Shown: piece after piece, positions 35,480-42,678 of the stretch
Layout: each line of letters opens with the position of its first letter
Position numbering within the stretch: position 1 is the first letter of the stretch
Source of the DNA: Niveispirillum sp. SYP-B3756
GTDB taxonomy: Bacteria > Pseudomonadota > Alphaproteobacteria > Azospirillales > Azospirillaceae
Length of the DNA: 64,000 nucleotides
Assembly: GCF_009495745.1 (NCBI RefSeq)
Contig: NZ_WIDQ01000001.1
Location: forward strand, 372,001 to 436,000
Reading direction: 5' to 3'
Position numbers and translations under genes: made by a program
The notes under the pieces: generated by a model
What the model was told of the DNA's origin: nothing
What the model saw: only the letters and a program-made list of their open reading frames with translations
The model's database searches: none

Positions 35480-35941
35480 ATGACAAACCGCACCCACCTC
35501 TTTGGCCCGATGCTGGCCCTTGGCCTGCTGGCGGCCCCCGCCCTGGCGGATAATCCGCTGCTGAGCCCGGCCCCCGGCACCACGCCCACCCGTGGCCCAT
35601 CGGCCCTGTCGGTGGAGCGTGACCGTGCCCAGGCGGATGCTTTGCGCTCCCGCGCCGAAGACCGGTCGCTGGGGGTCTTGCCACCGGACCCGATGCAGCA
35701 GCGGGAAGCCACCAGCAACCGGCTGCAGGCCGACCAGATCACCCGCTCCCTGCAAGGGCCGGGTGCGGTGCCGATGACACCGGGCGATAAAGCCTTGCGC
35801 GACACGCTGGGTCAGGGCCAGCCCTTGCCGGGGGCGGAGATGCCGGCCCCGCGCATCAGCCATGGCCGGGCGCCGGGCAAGCCGTCGCCGGTGCAATCCT
35901 CCCCCGTGCCGGATCGCAAACCGGTACCGCCGGGGCAGTGA
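35480..35941 (+). CDS. Small secreted protein, proline-rich, unknown
   Basis: 153 residues. The signal peptide (about 1-23) ends 'AAPALA'. The mature chain is hydrophilic and rich in proline, glutamine and arginine ('LSVERDRAQADALRSRAEDRSLGVLPPDP', then 'PAPRISHGRAPGKPSPVQSSPVPDRKP'), with no cysteine. It looks intrinsically disordered and has no family I recognise. GC-rich codons are native to this genome. Confidence 0.65.
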   Translation: MTNRTHLFGPMLALGLLAAPALADNPLLSPAPGTTPTRGPSALSVERDRAQADALRSRAEDRSLGVLPPDPMQQREATSNRLQADQITRSLQGPGAVPMTPGDKALRDTLGQGQPLPGAEMPAPRISHGRAPGKPSPVQSSPVPDRKPVPPGQ

Positions 35942-35998
35942 GGTCCCATAGGGGGCTCGCTTGCATGGCGGGGGAGTTCGCCTTATATTATGAGGGTC

Positions 35999-36026
35999 GC
36001 CGGGGTGGGGTGCCACCCGCCCCGGC
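35999..36026 (-). terminator. Hairpin after the microprotein gene
   Basis: Stem GCCGGGG/CCCCGGC (35999-36005 and 36020-36026) with inner pairing, 7 nt past the microprotein stop. A/T-rich bases follow on the minus strand but no clean T run. It lies between convergent genes, so it may act for both. Confidence 0.5.
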
Positions 36027-36032
36027 TTCCCC

Positions 36033-36116
36033 TTAGAACTGGATCGTGATCCGCAGCTTCACGCCGAGGAACGAGATTTCCAGTTCAAAGGAGCTGGGTT
36101 GTTTTAAGCCGAACAT
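36033..36116 (-). CDS. 27-residue microprotein candidate
   Basis: A complete frame, ATG to TAA, beginning MFGLKQPSSF and ending GVKLRITIQF. AAGGAG lies 8 nt upstream, a near-perfect Shine-Dalgarno. The sequence alternates polar and apolar residues in two stretches, as in a beta-hairpin. A 5' leader with two strong stems precedes it and a hairpin follows it. The combination suggests real expression. No family recognised; conservation was not tested. Confidence 0.5.
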   Translation of the reverse strand: MFGLKQPSSFELEISFLGVKLRITIQF

Positions 36117-36133
36117 CCCGGTTGCTCCTTCGT

Positions 36134-36232
36134 GTGACGGGGGGTGGCCTATCCACCCCCTACCGCGTCACGAGGAGATAATAGGCAAGACGCTGATTTC
36201 TCTAAAAGAGAAAAGCCGGCGTCTTGCCTATT
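36134..36232. other. Two strong stems upstream of the microprotein
   Basis: Stem 1: GTGACG/CGTCAC with inner GGGGTGG/CCACCCC (36134-36171). Stem 2: 14-bp AATAGGCAAGACGC/GCGTCTTGCCTATT (36180-36193 and 36219-36232), with an inner TTTCTC/GAGAAA stem. Stem 2 is unusually AT-containing for the locus. Read on the minus strand, both form the leader of the microprotein; read on the plus strand, stem 2 followed by CTTTTATC could end a transcript. Confidence 0.65.
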
Positions 36233-36398
36233 CTTTTATCTGCATGATGGGTCGCTTGATCGCGGTTTAGGATGTGTTTTCCCGGACCTTTCCGACAATG
36301 GTCGCACCCCAGCCCCGTCGCACCCACCCTTCCCAACCCCACCTGATATGCTGTAGGCAAGGGCGGATGAATCCCACCCCGCGCCGGACCCTTTCGCC

Positions 36399-36818
36399 AT
36401 GATCCCCATCACCCCCTATATTTCCATCGCGGAGGAGGAGCTGCAGGAAAGCTTCCTGCGCGCCGGGGGGCCAGGGGGGCAGAATGTCAATAAGGTGGAA
36501 ACGGCGGTGCAGCTACGCTTCGACGTGGCCAATTCCCCTTCCCTGCCCGACTGGCTGAAACAGCGGGTGCGCGGGGTGGCGGGGCGGAAGCTGACGGCGG
36601 ACGGCGTGCTGGTGCTGGTGGCTCAGGCGCATCGCAGCCAGGAGCGTAACCGCGAGGAAGCCAAAGAACGGTTGGTGGAGATTTTGGCCAAGGCGGCGGA
36701 ACGGCAGGCCCCACGCCGCCCGACCCGTCCCACCAAGGCATCCAAGGTCCGCCGGCTGGATGAAAAGGGCAACCGTGCCGGTATCAAGAAGATGCGCGGC
36801 AAGGTCGGACTGGATTGA
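36399..36818 (+). CDS. arfB: ArfB (YaeJ), alternative ribosome rescue factor
   Basis: 139 residues. 'FLRAGGPGGQNVNKVETAVQLRF' contains the GGQ that hydrolyses peptidyl-tRNA. The basic tail 'RPTRPTKASKVRRLDEKGNRAGIKKMRGKV' enters the empty mRNA channel of stalled ribosomes. It lacks codon-recognition domains, unlike prfA in this window. Its stop overlaps the start of the next gene (ATGA). Confidence 0.93.
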   Translation: MIPITPYISIAEEELQESFLRAGGPGGQNVNKVETAVQLRFDVANSPSLPDWLKQRVRGVAGRKLTADGVLVLVAQAHRSQERNREEAKERLVEILAKAAERQAPRRPTRPTKASKVRRLDEKGNRAGIKKMRGKVGLD

Positions 36819-38020
36819 TGATGCAGCATTATGATGTCGTGGTTGCCGGCGGCGGGGCCGCCGGGCTGTTCGCCGCCATTTTCGCCGGGCGGCGGGGCCG
36901 CCGGGTATTGGTGCTGGACCATGCGGAGAAGGTGGGATCGAAGATTCTGATCTCCGGCGGGGGGCGCTGCAATTTCACCAATCTGGACGCCAAGCCCGAC
37001 CGGTTCCTGTCGCAGAACCCGCATTTCTGCATCTCCGCGCTGAAACGCTACAGCCAGCATGATTTCATCGCCCTGGTGGACCGGCATGGGGTGAAATGGC
37101 ACGAAAAGAAGCTGGGGCAACTCTTTTGTGATGATGGTGCCCGGCAGATCGTTGATCTGCTGCTGGCCGAATGCGCCGATGCCGGCGTGGATATCCTGAC
37201 CCAGTGCCGCATCGACAAGGTGTCCCCCCAACCGGGCGGCGGCTTTGCCCTCGCCACCAGCCGGGGCGAGATCACAGGTGACAGTTTCATCCTGGCCACC
37301 GGCGGTCCGTCGATCCCCAAAATGGGGGCGACGGATTTCGCCTTCCGGCTGGCACGGCAATGGGGGCTGGCGCTGGTGGAACCGCGCCCGGCCCTGGTGC
37401 CGCTGACCTTTGCCGACCGCGACCTGGAAAAGCTGCGCGACCTTTCCGGCGTACCCCTGGAAGCCACCGTCACCTGTGGCAAGGGCCGTTTCCGCGAGGC
37501 GCTGCTGATCACCCATCGCGGCCTGTCCGGCCCCTCCATCCTGCAAATCTCCTCCTATTGGCGCGAAGGGCTGGATGTGACCATCGACCTGTCACCCGAC
37601 CTGCCGCTGGCCGAACATCTGAAGGGGCTGAAGCGGACGCGGGCCAAGGCGGAGCTGCGGACCATTCTGGGTGAATTGCTGCCCCGCCGCTTTGGGGAGC
37701 GGCTGTTTGAAACCGACTTGATCGGCCCGCAGCCCTTGGTCAGCCGCCCGATGGCCGATCAGCGCGATGCCGACCTGACGGCCCTGGCCCAGGCGCTGCA
37801 CCATTGGCGGGTCAGCCCCAATGGCACCGAGGGCTATCGCACGGCAGAGGTGACGCTGGGCGGCGTGGATACGGCCGAGCTTTCCTCCAAAACCATGGAG
37901 GCGAAAAAAATCCCCGGCCTTTATGTGGTGGGGGAAGCGGTGGACGTTACTGGCTGGCTGGGCGGCTATAATTTCCAATGGGCCTGGTCCAGCGGCCACG
38001 CGGCCGGCATGGCTGCCTGA
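36815..38020 (+). CDS. Flavoprotein of the YhiN/HI0933 (BaiN-like) family
   Basis: 401 residues. FAD Rossmann motif 'YDVVVAGGGAAGLFAAIFAGRRG'. 'GSKILISGGGRCNFTNL' is the family signature. The C-terminal 'TGWLGGYNFQWAWSSGHAAG' is also diagnostic. Probably an NAD(P)H-linked flavin oxidoreductase; the substrate is not known. It is translationally coupled to arfB. Confidence 0.9.
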   Translation: MMMQHYDVVVAGGGAAGLFAAIFAGRRGRRVLVLDHAEKVGSKILISGGGRCNFTNLDAKPDRFLSQNPHFCISALKRYSQHDFIALVDRHGVKWHEKKLGQLFCDDGARQIVDLLLAECADAGVDILTQCRIDKVSPQPGGGFALATSRGEITGDSFILATGGPSIPKMGATDFAFRLARQWGLALVEPRPALVPLTFADRDLEKLRDLSGVPLEATVTCGKGRFREALLITHRGLSGPSILQISSYWREGLDVTIDLSPDLPLAEHLKGLKRTRAKAELRTILGELLPRRFGERLFETDLIGPQPLVSRPMADQRDADLTALAQALHHWRVSPNGTEGYRTAEVTLGGVDTAELSSKTMEAKKIPGLYVVGEAVDVTGWLGGYNFQWAWSSGHAAGMAA

Positions 38021-38128
38021 GTTACGTGCCAGCCTGTTCAGCCAGGGGGACAATCTCCACCTGGCCGGCTTCTTCGTGGTTGTCATAGAACCATATGGCG
38101 CATCGCCGGCCCGCACCCATTGAGAGCG

Positions 38129-38176
38129 TTCTCTATTAGAGAATTTTCTCTTGAAGGCACGTTCTCTATCAGCGAA
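38129..38176. promoter_or_regulatory. Operator pair of the RelE/Xre module
   Basis: A perfect 15-bp palindrome TTCTCTATTAGAGAA (38129-38143) and an imperfect copy TTCTCTATCAGCGAA (38162-38176), starting 33 bp apart, about three helical turns. A third half-site TTCTC lies at 38146-38150. A TTGAAG/AATATT promoter pair (38151-38156 and 38175-38180, 18-bp spacing) overlaps the second copy. Transcription would then begin very near the toxin ATG, giving a leaderless or nearly leaderless message. Confidence 0.65.
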
Positions 38177-38185
38177 TATTCGGCC

Positions 38186-38446
38186 ATGAAGCTCGCACTC
38201 AGCAAAGCCGCATTGAAGGGCCTGTCGAAGATGCCGCCGAAGGCCCGCACCTCCATGATGGAGAAGCTGGAAACGGTGGCGGCATCTCCCTTCGCCAGCC
38301 ACCCGTTCGACGTGAAGGCGTTGACCGGCGTGAAGGACATGTACCGTATCCGCCAGGGTGACTGGCGCGCCGTGTATGAGCTGGTGCGTATCGATGACAT
38401 CATGATGGTGGTCATCGTCGACATCCGTGGAGAGGTGTATAAATGA
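38186..38446 (+). CDS. RelE/ParE-superfamily toxin
   Basis: 86 residues. 'LSKAALKGLSKMPPKARTSMMEKLETVAA' and 'VKALTGVKDMYRIRQGDWRAVYELVRIDDIMMVVIVDIRGEVY' form the RelE fold; the 'YRIRQGDWRAVYE' strand is the hallmark. It would cleave mRNA on the ribosome or inhibit gyrase (ParE type). ATG 38186 is chosen because the frame upstream to 38120 crosses the operators. Its stop overlaps the antitoxin ATG. Confidence 0.88.
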   Translation: MKLALSKAALKGLSKMPPKARTSMMEKLETVAASPFASHPFDVKALTGVKDMYRIRQGDWRAVYELVRIDDIMMVVIVDIRGEVYK

Positions 38447-38847
38447 ACACCATTACCCCCCTGACCATCACCGCCGATACCGTCCTGCTGACTCGCGCCG
38501 ACTATGATGCGCTGTTGGCAGCGCTGGAGGAAGCGCGGGACATCGCGACCGTGCGGCAGTTCAAGGCCGATCTGGCTGCCGGTCGTACCGAAACACTGCC
38601 CTGGGACATGGCCAAGGCTCTGCTGGACGGCGCCAACCCGGTCCGGGTCTGGCGGGAACATCGTGGCATGACCGCCCGTGCCCTGGCCGCCGCCGCCGGC
38701 ATTGCGACGGGTTACCTGTCGGAAATCGAAACTGGTCGCAAACCAGGCAGCGCCGCCGCGCTGAAGGCGCTGGCCACGGCCCTGCGTGTTGATATGGATG
38801 ATCTGGTGCCCGACCCCAGCCCCGCCACCGGCGATGCTGTCAGCTGA
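38443..38847 (+). CDS. Xre-type antitoxin
   Basis: 134 residues. The N-terminal half ('LLTRADYDALLAALEEARDIATVRQFKADLAAG') resembles the linker of toxin-binding antitoxins. The C-terminal helix-turn-helix is 'VRVWREHRGMTARALAAAAGIATGYLSEIETGRKPGSAAALKALATAL'. It overlaps the toxin by four bases. The toxin-first order resembles HigBA-like systems. Confidence 0.88.
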   Translation: MNTITPLTITADTVLLTRADYDALLAALEEARDIATVRQFKADLAAGRTETLPWDMAKALLDGANPVRVWREHRGMTARALAAAAGIATGYLSEIETGRKPGSAAALKALATALRVDMDDLVPDPSPATGDAVS

Positions 38848-38940
38848 CCGATTCCGCTCATGACCTGGGGCCGGTGCCAACGGAAGATAGTCCACGATAC
38901 CTCTCGCATAGCACCAACGAGATGACCAAAAGGTGAGCCA

Positions 38941-39525
38941 GTGGACTCAGACGCAGTGTATTCCAGGGCAGCGCAGGAAGGATGGTCGAATGAAGAACTC
39001 ATGCTTGTGTTGACCTGCCAGTTAATGCCAGGCGACATATTGGGTCGCAGGAAGCTGCGGGAAGAAGCTGACCAAATTCAAGGTAAACCGGTCGACCAGT
39101 GGCCTCCGTTCGAAATACGTTGGGACTTTGATCTGAAATCTCGTCATCTGTTCCTTGATGGTACATCTGGAGACAACATCGATAAGATGTTTCCAGCGGG
39201 TTTAACCTCAATAATGGTCCCAATGAAACAATTGGGGAGCGTTCTTTGCGAGTACAGCCGCCGGAGTCCGGAGGAGATATGGGATGTTGGCAGTCCCCAT
39301 AAGGTCGCAAGAGCAGTCGCTTGGTGGGTGCGAGGCGAACGCATGACTCCACCGCTACTCCGCGTCTTCCAAGGGCAATGCATTTCTATAGCTGGTGGCC
39401 ATCATCGGACTGCGGTCGCAAACGCCAAGGGCATTCCGCTGTTGCCCGCATACGTCCCAACCGATGAGCTATCAGCTTTTCAAAAGCTCATTCCCGATGC
39501 CTATGCCAGGAATAGCCTAACTTGA
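38941..39525 (+). CDS. Hypothetical protein with a ParB-like nucleotide-binding motif
   Basis: 194 residues from a GTG start. No family is clear overall. 'GQCISIAGGHHRTAVANAKGIPLLPAYV' resembles the 'G-x-H-R' loop of ParB/Srx-type domains. Neighbouring features include 'SIMVPMKQLGSVLCEY'. No HTH follows, so partitioning is unlikely. The base composition is somewhat less GC-rich than neighbours, next to the toxin-antitoxin module. Confidence 0.55.
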   Translation: MDSDAVYSRAAQEGWSNEELMLVLTCQLMPGDILGRRKLREEADQIQGKPVDQWPPFEIRWDFDLKSRHLFLDGTSGDNIDKMFPAGLTSIMVPMKQLGSVLCEYSRRSPEEIWDVGSPHKVARAVAWWVRGERMTPPLLRVFQGQCISIAGGHHRTAVANAKGIPLLPAYVPTDELSAFQKLIPDAYARNSLT

Positions 39526-39611
39526 CCACAAGGTGAGAATATGACGGCAGCACAAGGCGGACAACCCGCCCAAGGCCGGAAGGGGCCGGCACAGGCCCGC
39601 TGCCCCCCGGC

Positions 39612-40136
39612 TCAGGCCCGGCGGAACCGTTCGATCTTGGCGATGCGATAGCCCTGGCCGGAGGGGAACCGTGGTTCTGCTCGGTACCGCGCATCACGGT
39701 CGGTGGCACCGGCGATCAGATAGGTGCGGCCGGCCGCCCATTCCATGCTGGTGGCCACCGGAACACCCGGCCCATTGCCAGCGCCCCCATTGAGGATCGT
39801 CACTTCCCATAGTTTCGCCTGGGTCAGCGTGGAGCGGTCAACCAGGAACAGGCGTTGCTTGGGCGCTTCCTCCAGGGCGGCAAGGGCTGCTTCCTGCTGC
39901 GCCTTCTCATCACTCAGGCGCATCACCTCTGCCTGGGCGCTGGCCAGTTCATCCCCCACCTGCGACAGCAATTCGCCCAATGTGTTGCACGCCACCTCCA
40001 GCTGGTGATGCTCCTCCTCCAGCGTGCGCATGTCGCGCTGATGCTGCACCACATCCCCTTCGATCTTGCGCAGCACGGCGGCGGCATAGGTGATGGACAC
40101 CAGAATCAGCAGAATCAAGCCGACATGGATGAACAT
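39612..40136 (-). CDS. Membrane-anchored coiled-coil protein
   Basis: 174 residues. One N-terminal helix ('HVGLILLILVSITYAAAVL') anchors a coiled coil (about 24-92, 'KIEGDVVQHQRDMRTLEEEHHQLEVACNTLGELLSQ'). The C-terminal part has 'SMEWAAGRTYLIAGATDRDARYRAEPRFPSGQGYRIAKI', an unassigned globular domain. It is the second gene of a pair with the next entry, spaced 14 nt. Function unknown. Confidence 0.65.
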   Translation of the reverse strand: MFIHVGLILLILVSITYAAAVLRKIEGDVVQHQRDMRTLEEEHHQLEVACNTLGELLSQVGDELASAQAEVMRLSDEKAQQEAALAALEEAPKQRLFLVDRSTLTQAKLWEVTILNGGAGNGPGVPVATSMEWAAGRTYLIAGATDRDARYRAEPRFPSGQGYRIAKIERFRRA

Positions 40137-40150
40137 CCGCGCCCCCGCCC

Positions 40151-40687
40151 CTATTCAGCCGCCATGATACCCGCCGGGGGCGGGATGGGACGCGACGGGC
40201 TGAACCCGGCATCGGCTGAGAAGGTGGCCCGCAGCATCTTGGCCGCTTCATCGGCATTGTCGGCCCAGATTTCCACCAGATGGCGGACATTACGCAGCTT
40301 GCAATCCTTCACCAGCGTCTGGCCGATGGTGAAGCTGCTGGCCAGCGTCATGGTGGACTGAAACAGCTGGCGGCCACCCGCCGGTTCCCCCAGCTCATGC
40401 ACGATGACGTAATTATCCTGTTCGGCCTGCTGCACCCGGCGCTTGGCCTCCACCAACTGGTTGGCCATGGCCTTGCGGTCCACTTCCGCCTGGCGCACCC
40501 TTTCCTGGGCTTGGCGGTAATTTTCCTTCAATTCTTCCTGCTTGCGGTGAAGTTCGCGGTTGCGCTCTTTCTGGCGCAGCAATTGGGCACGCCTGGAATA
40601 GAACAGCACCTGCCGGACGAGCGCGATGCTGACCACGCCGATGGCGGACAGCAGGGCGACGACGAACAGGGTGAGATTGACTTCCAA
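40151..40687 (-). CDS. Membrane-anchored coiled-coil protein, partner
   Basis: 178 residues. An N-terminal helix (about 4-27) is followed by a strongly charged coiled coil (about 34-92, 'QLLRQKERNRELHRKQEELKENYRQAQERV'). The C-terminal domain has 'SFTIGQTLVKDCKLRNVRHLVEIWADNADEAAKML', unassigned. The same layout as its downstream neighbour suggests an interacting pair at the inner membrane. Confidence 0.65.
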   Translation of the reverse strand: MEVNLTLFVVALLSAIGVVSIALVRQVLFYSRRAQLLRQKERNRELHRKQEELKENYRQAQERVRQAEVDRKAMANQLVEAKRRVQQAEQDNYVIVHELGEPAGGRQLFQSTMTLASSFTIGQTLVKDCKLRNVRHLVEIWADNADEAAKMLRATFSADAGFSPSRPIPPPAGIMAAE

Positions 40688-40789
40688 CGGGGCAACCTTC
40701 GCGCAACAGGAACGGGCGAATAAGCGGCCGTCAAACGGCCAACGCCCTCCAGGATATCATCAATAATTACCATGGTCGCGCGGCAGCGC

Positions 40790-41653
40790 CTAACCCAAAG
40801 GGATAGTTTGGCCGCGCACTACAACCAAATTGGCCCGGGTCAGATCATCGGCAAAGGTGGGGCTGGCCAGATAATGCAGTTCGGCCAGTCGCGGTTCCGT
40901 CAACGGGTCCAGGGCGGCCAGAATTTCATCGGGATATCCCGGATGTACCATCACCAGCAGGCCGGGCCGGGCCCCTTTCAGGAAACGCCGCATCCGGGCC
41001 GGAAAGTCCCCGTCGAATCCATAGACCCCGGCGAAGCCACGGTTGGTGGGAATGCCGCGACGGCGCGCTGCCGCCGCCAGCCCCAGGGCCAGGGCGGCGA
41101 TCAGCCCCGCCTTGGCCGGGGCGACACCGCGCGCCAGAATGGTACCCGGCCCCGCCGCGCAATTACGCAACCAGACGCGGCCGGCTGGATAGCGCCGCGC
41201 CATTTCATCCAGCAACGGTCCCCGGATGCCGGGCAGCAGATGCACATGCTGGTGCCCGTCGACGAAGTCCGGCGCCCGGCCCAGCGCATCCTCAAACCGG
41301 TCCAACTGGCGGGCAATCTCCGCCGCGATCAACCGCTGAGCGGCTGGATCGCGCAGCCGGCCTCTCAGCGACCAGCCCATCCAGCGGCCGATCCCCGGCA
41401 ATTGGCCCGCCGGTGCCAGCCGCCCCAGATCGCCCAGCGGCGCCAGGCCGCCGGTCAGGGTCAGATGCAGCCCGGCCTGGAAGCCGGCGGGGGCAGCGGC
41501 CAGAAGGCGCGCATGATCGGGCCAGAGCGGGCTGGGCACCATGGCCCCCGTACCGGACAGCCGCCCGGCCGCCGCCAGTTCCAGCACCGCATCGCTGATG
41601 CCGGGGGAAAGCGCGTAATCATCGGCGATCAGGGTGACAGGAATCGGGCTCAT
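40790..41653 (-). CDS. ChbG/HpnK-family (YdjC-like) deacetylase
   Basis: 287 residues. 'VTLIADDYALSPGISDAVLELAAAGRLSGT' gives the metal-binding DD motif; 'APDFVDGHQHVHLLPGIR' gives the His pair; 'GLHLTLTGGLAPLG' is conserved. Such carbohydrate deacetylases remove acetyl groups from chito-oligosaccharides (ChbG) or hopanoid precursors (HpnK). The substrate here is not known. Its ATG overlaps the stop of the upstream hydrolase. Confidence 0.88.
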   Translation of the reverse strand: MSPIPVTLIADDYALSPGISDAVLELAAAGRLSGTGAMVPSPLWPDHARLLAAAPAGFQAGLHLTLTGGLAPLGDLGRLAPAGQLPGIGRWMGWSLRGRLRDPAAQRLIAAEIARQLDRFEDALGRAPDFVDGHQHVHLLPGIRGPLLDEMARRYPAGRVWLRNCAAGPGTILARGVAPAKAGLIAALALGLAAAARRRGIPTNRGFAGVYGFDGDFPARMRRFLKGARPGLLVMVHPGYPDEILAALDPLTEPRLAELHYLASPTFADDLTRANLVVVRGQTIPLG

Positions 41654-42678
41654 GATCCGGGAGCCTCCGTACGCACCCCGTCCAGCCCGCTGGGCAGCGG
41701 GGCGGCTGGGTTGCCGACAAAGGCGGCTACATCACGCCAGACAATCTCCGCCTGCAAATCCCGCAACAGCATGTGCCAGCCTTGCGGATAGCGCACAGGG
41801 CGGATATCGGCGCGCCGGGGCAGGCTGGCCAGGGCCTGGGCTACCGGGACCGGCGGAATCACCTGTTCATGCCGGCCATACATCACCAGGGTGGGGCCCG
41901 GCAGCTGGCCCATGGCCGCCATGGCCTGATCCATCAGATCGGTCAGCCCGCGCACCGCATCCACCCGCGTGGCGCGGATCATCAGCGGGTCGCGGCCCAG
42001 CGCCACCAGCATGGGGATATTGTCGGATGCCTGGATTTTCAGCCCGCGCGGCGGGGTCAGCTCCATCCAGGGCACGGTCCAGCCGGCCAGCGCCAGGGCC
42101 CAGCGCTGGTAAAAGGGCATGGTCGACCGTGACCAGACGGCGGGCGCGGACAGAATCAGCCCGGCCACCCCATCCGGCAAAGGTTGGCCGGTAAAGCGGC
42201 TGGCCACCACCGCGCCCCCCATGCTCTCCCCCAACACATAAAGCGGCAGATCGGGATAGGCTGCGCGCACGGCGGCAATGGCGGCAGATAGATCTGCCTG
42301 CAACGTGGGGATGCCGGGCCAGATGCCGCGGTTGGGTGTATCGCCGAATCCACGCTGATCATAGGCCAGGGTGACAATCCCCTGCCCAGCCCAGTAACGG
42401 CCCGGCAGGGCGAAGGCGTTGCCATAATCATTGAAGCCATGCAGGGCCAGGATGACGGCGCGCGGCCGCACCCAAGCCGCCGGTTCCCAGCGCCGCAGCG
42501 GCACGGACAGTCCGTCGGCCAGGGTCAGCCGTTCTGCCGCCAGGGCCGGCGGCGTGCGCGCCGGCCCCATCGGTTGATAGGTGCCGGCACAGCCGCTGAC
42601 CAAAAGACAGCCCAGCAGTGCCAGCAGCCGGATCAACAGGCCCGGCCGCAGCCGGCCGGCTTCAACGATAGTCAGCAT
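41650..42678 (-). CDS. Alpha/beta hydrolase lipoprotein
   Basis: 342 residues. The N-terminal signal has a lipobox 'LLVSGCAG' (Cys lipidation, outer or periplasmic face). The hydrolase motif 'VLGESMGGAVVASRFTG' (GxSxG) holds the nucleophile; 'LVMYGRHEQVIPP' supplies Asp/Glu; 'YPQGWHMLLRD' the His. It is monoglyceride-lipase-like. The start at 42678 overlaps the ABC gene by 17 nt; GGATG precedes. Confidence 0.85.
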   Translation of the reverse strand: MLTIVEAGRLRPGLLIRLLALLGCLLVSGCAGTYQPMGPARTPPALAAERLTLADGLSVPLRRWEPAAWVRPRAVILALHGFNDYGNAFALPGRYWAGQGIVTLAYDQRGFGDTPNRGIWPGIPTLQADLSAAIAAVRAAYPDLPLYVLGESMGGAVVASRFTGQPLPDGVAGLILSAPAVWSRSTMPFYQRWALALAGWTVPWMELTPPRGLKIQASDNIPMLVALGRDPLMIRATRVDAVRGLTDLMDQAMAAMGQLPGPTLVMYGRHEQVIPPVPVAQALASLPRRADIRPVRYPQGWHMLLRDLQAEIVWRDVAAFVGNPAAPLPSGLDGVRTEAPGS

